Positions 22,500 through 22,586 of a stretch of 22,586 nucleotides of DNA are shown in pieces. This DNA comes from SFFI01 sp964398655 (GTDB lineage Bacteria > Bacillota > Clostridia > Saccharofermentanales > DTU023). Numbering within the stretch: the stretch's first letter is position 1; each line of letters opens with the position of its first letter. The translations under genes and the position numbers were made by a program. Location: contig CAYNNG010000026.1 in assembly GCA_964398655.1 (NCBI GenBank), positions 1 to 22,586 of the forward strand. Direction: 5' to 3'. The notes beneath the pieces were generated by a model. That model searched no databases and had not been told where the DNA came from. It worked only from the letters and a program-made list of their open reading frames with translations.

Positions 22500-22586
22500 G
22501 TTTATTTTCTTCCCTTTACGTTTTTTAAAAGGTATTATTTGTCAAATTAAGCGAGACAAAACTTTCCATTTACGTAACTCAAAAAA

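Overview
The window looks like a piece of the chromosome of an anaerobic, low-to-mid GC Gram-positive bacterium, most likely a clostridial Bacillota; an actinobacterial Coriobacteriia-type host is not excluded. The reasons are strong AAGGAGG-type ribosome binding sites, an LPKTG sortase-anchored surface protein, a 2-hydroxyacyl-CoA dehydratase/activase pair (oxygen-sensitive Fe-S chemistry) and an enoate-reductase-type flavoenzyme. It comes from a draft assembly: exactly 100 Ns sit at 18030-18129.

Layout. 1-7911 holds an edge-truncated gene with a cold-shock-like N-terminus, an RlmI-type rRNA methyltransferase, a type-B carboxylesterase, a decayed cation diffusion facilitator gene, and a two-gene operon of a dehydratase subunit plus a second dehydratase-like domain fused to its ATP-dependent activase. 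7912-10850 is rich in non-coding repeats (73-bp tandem repeat, nine 7-bp repeats, a dispersed TTTGCAG-N-TAATGG family). These surround a DUF559-like nuclease gene and the headless remnant of an LPXTG protein. 10859-13483 carries ordinary housekeeping genes: DUF1847, glyoxalase-fold, Nudix and sugar O-acetyltransferase. 13782-17200 is a chain of broken genes: an old-yellow-enzyme-type reductase missing several internal blocks and fused to an acetoacetate-decarboxylase-like domain, a flavin reductase with a nonsense codon, and the tail of an arsenate-reductase-like protein. 17286-18333 encodes a zinc-ribbon membrane protein that is one continuous gene if the N gap is a false gap.

18900-22586 is visibly more AT-rich and almost all on the minus strand. 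It resembles acquired cargo: a RelB/YafQ-type toxin-antitoxin pair (toxin apparently frameshifted), a C39-like peptidase with a nonsense codon fused to a YdeI-like gene with an internal deletion, a PNPOx-fold protein, a DUF3788 gene with two stops, a DinB-like protein and a frameshifted GNAT acetyltransferase.

The dominant theme is gene decay. About ten loci are broken. Several keep good start signals and recognisable ends but have lost their middle, a pattern point sequencing errors cannot produce. The second theme is a dispersed short repeat family in the non-coding spaces, often with copies facing each other about 100-160 bp apart. I did not find a complete, clearly novel defence or biosynthetic system. 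All family assignments are from reading the translated sequence without database searches.
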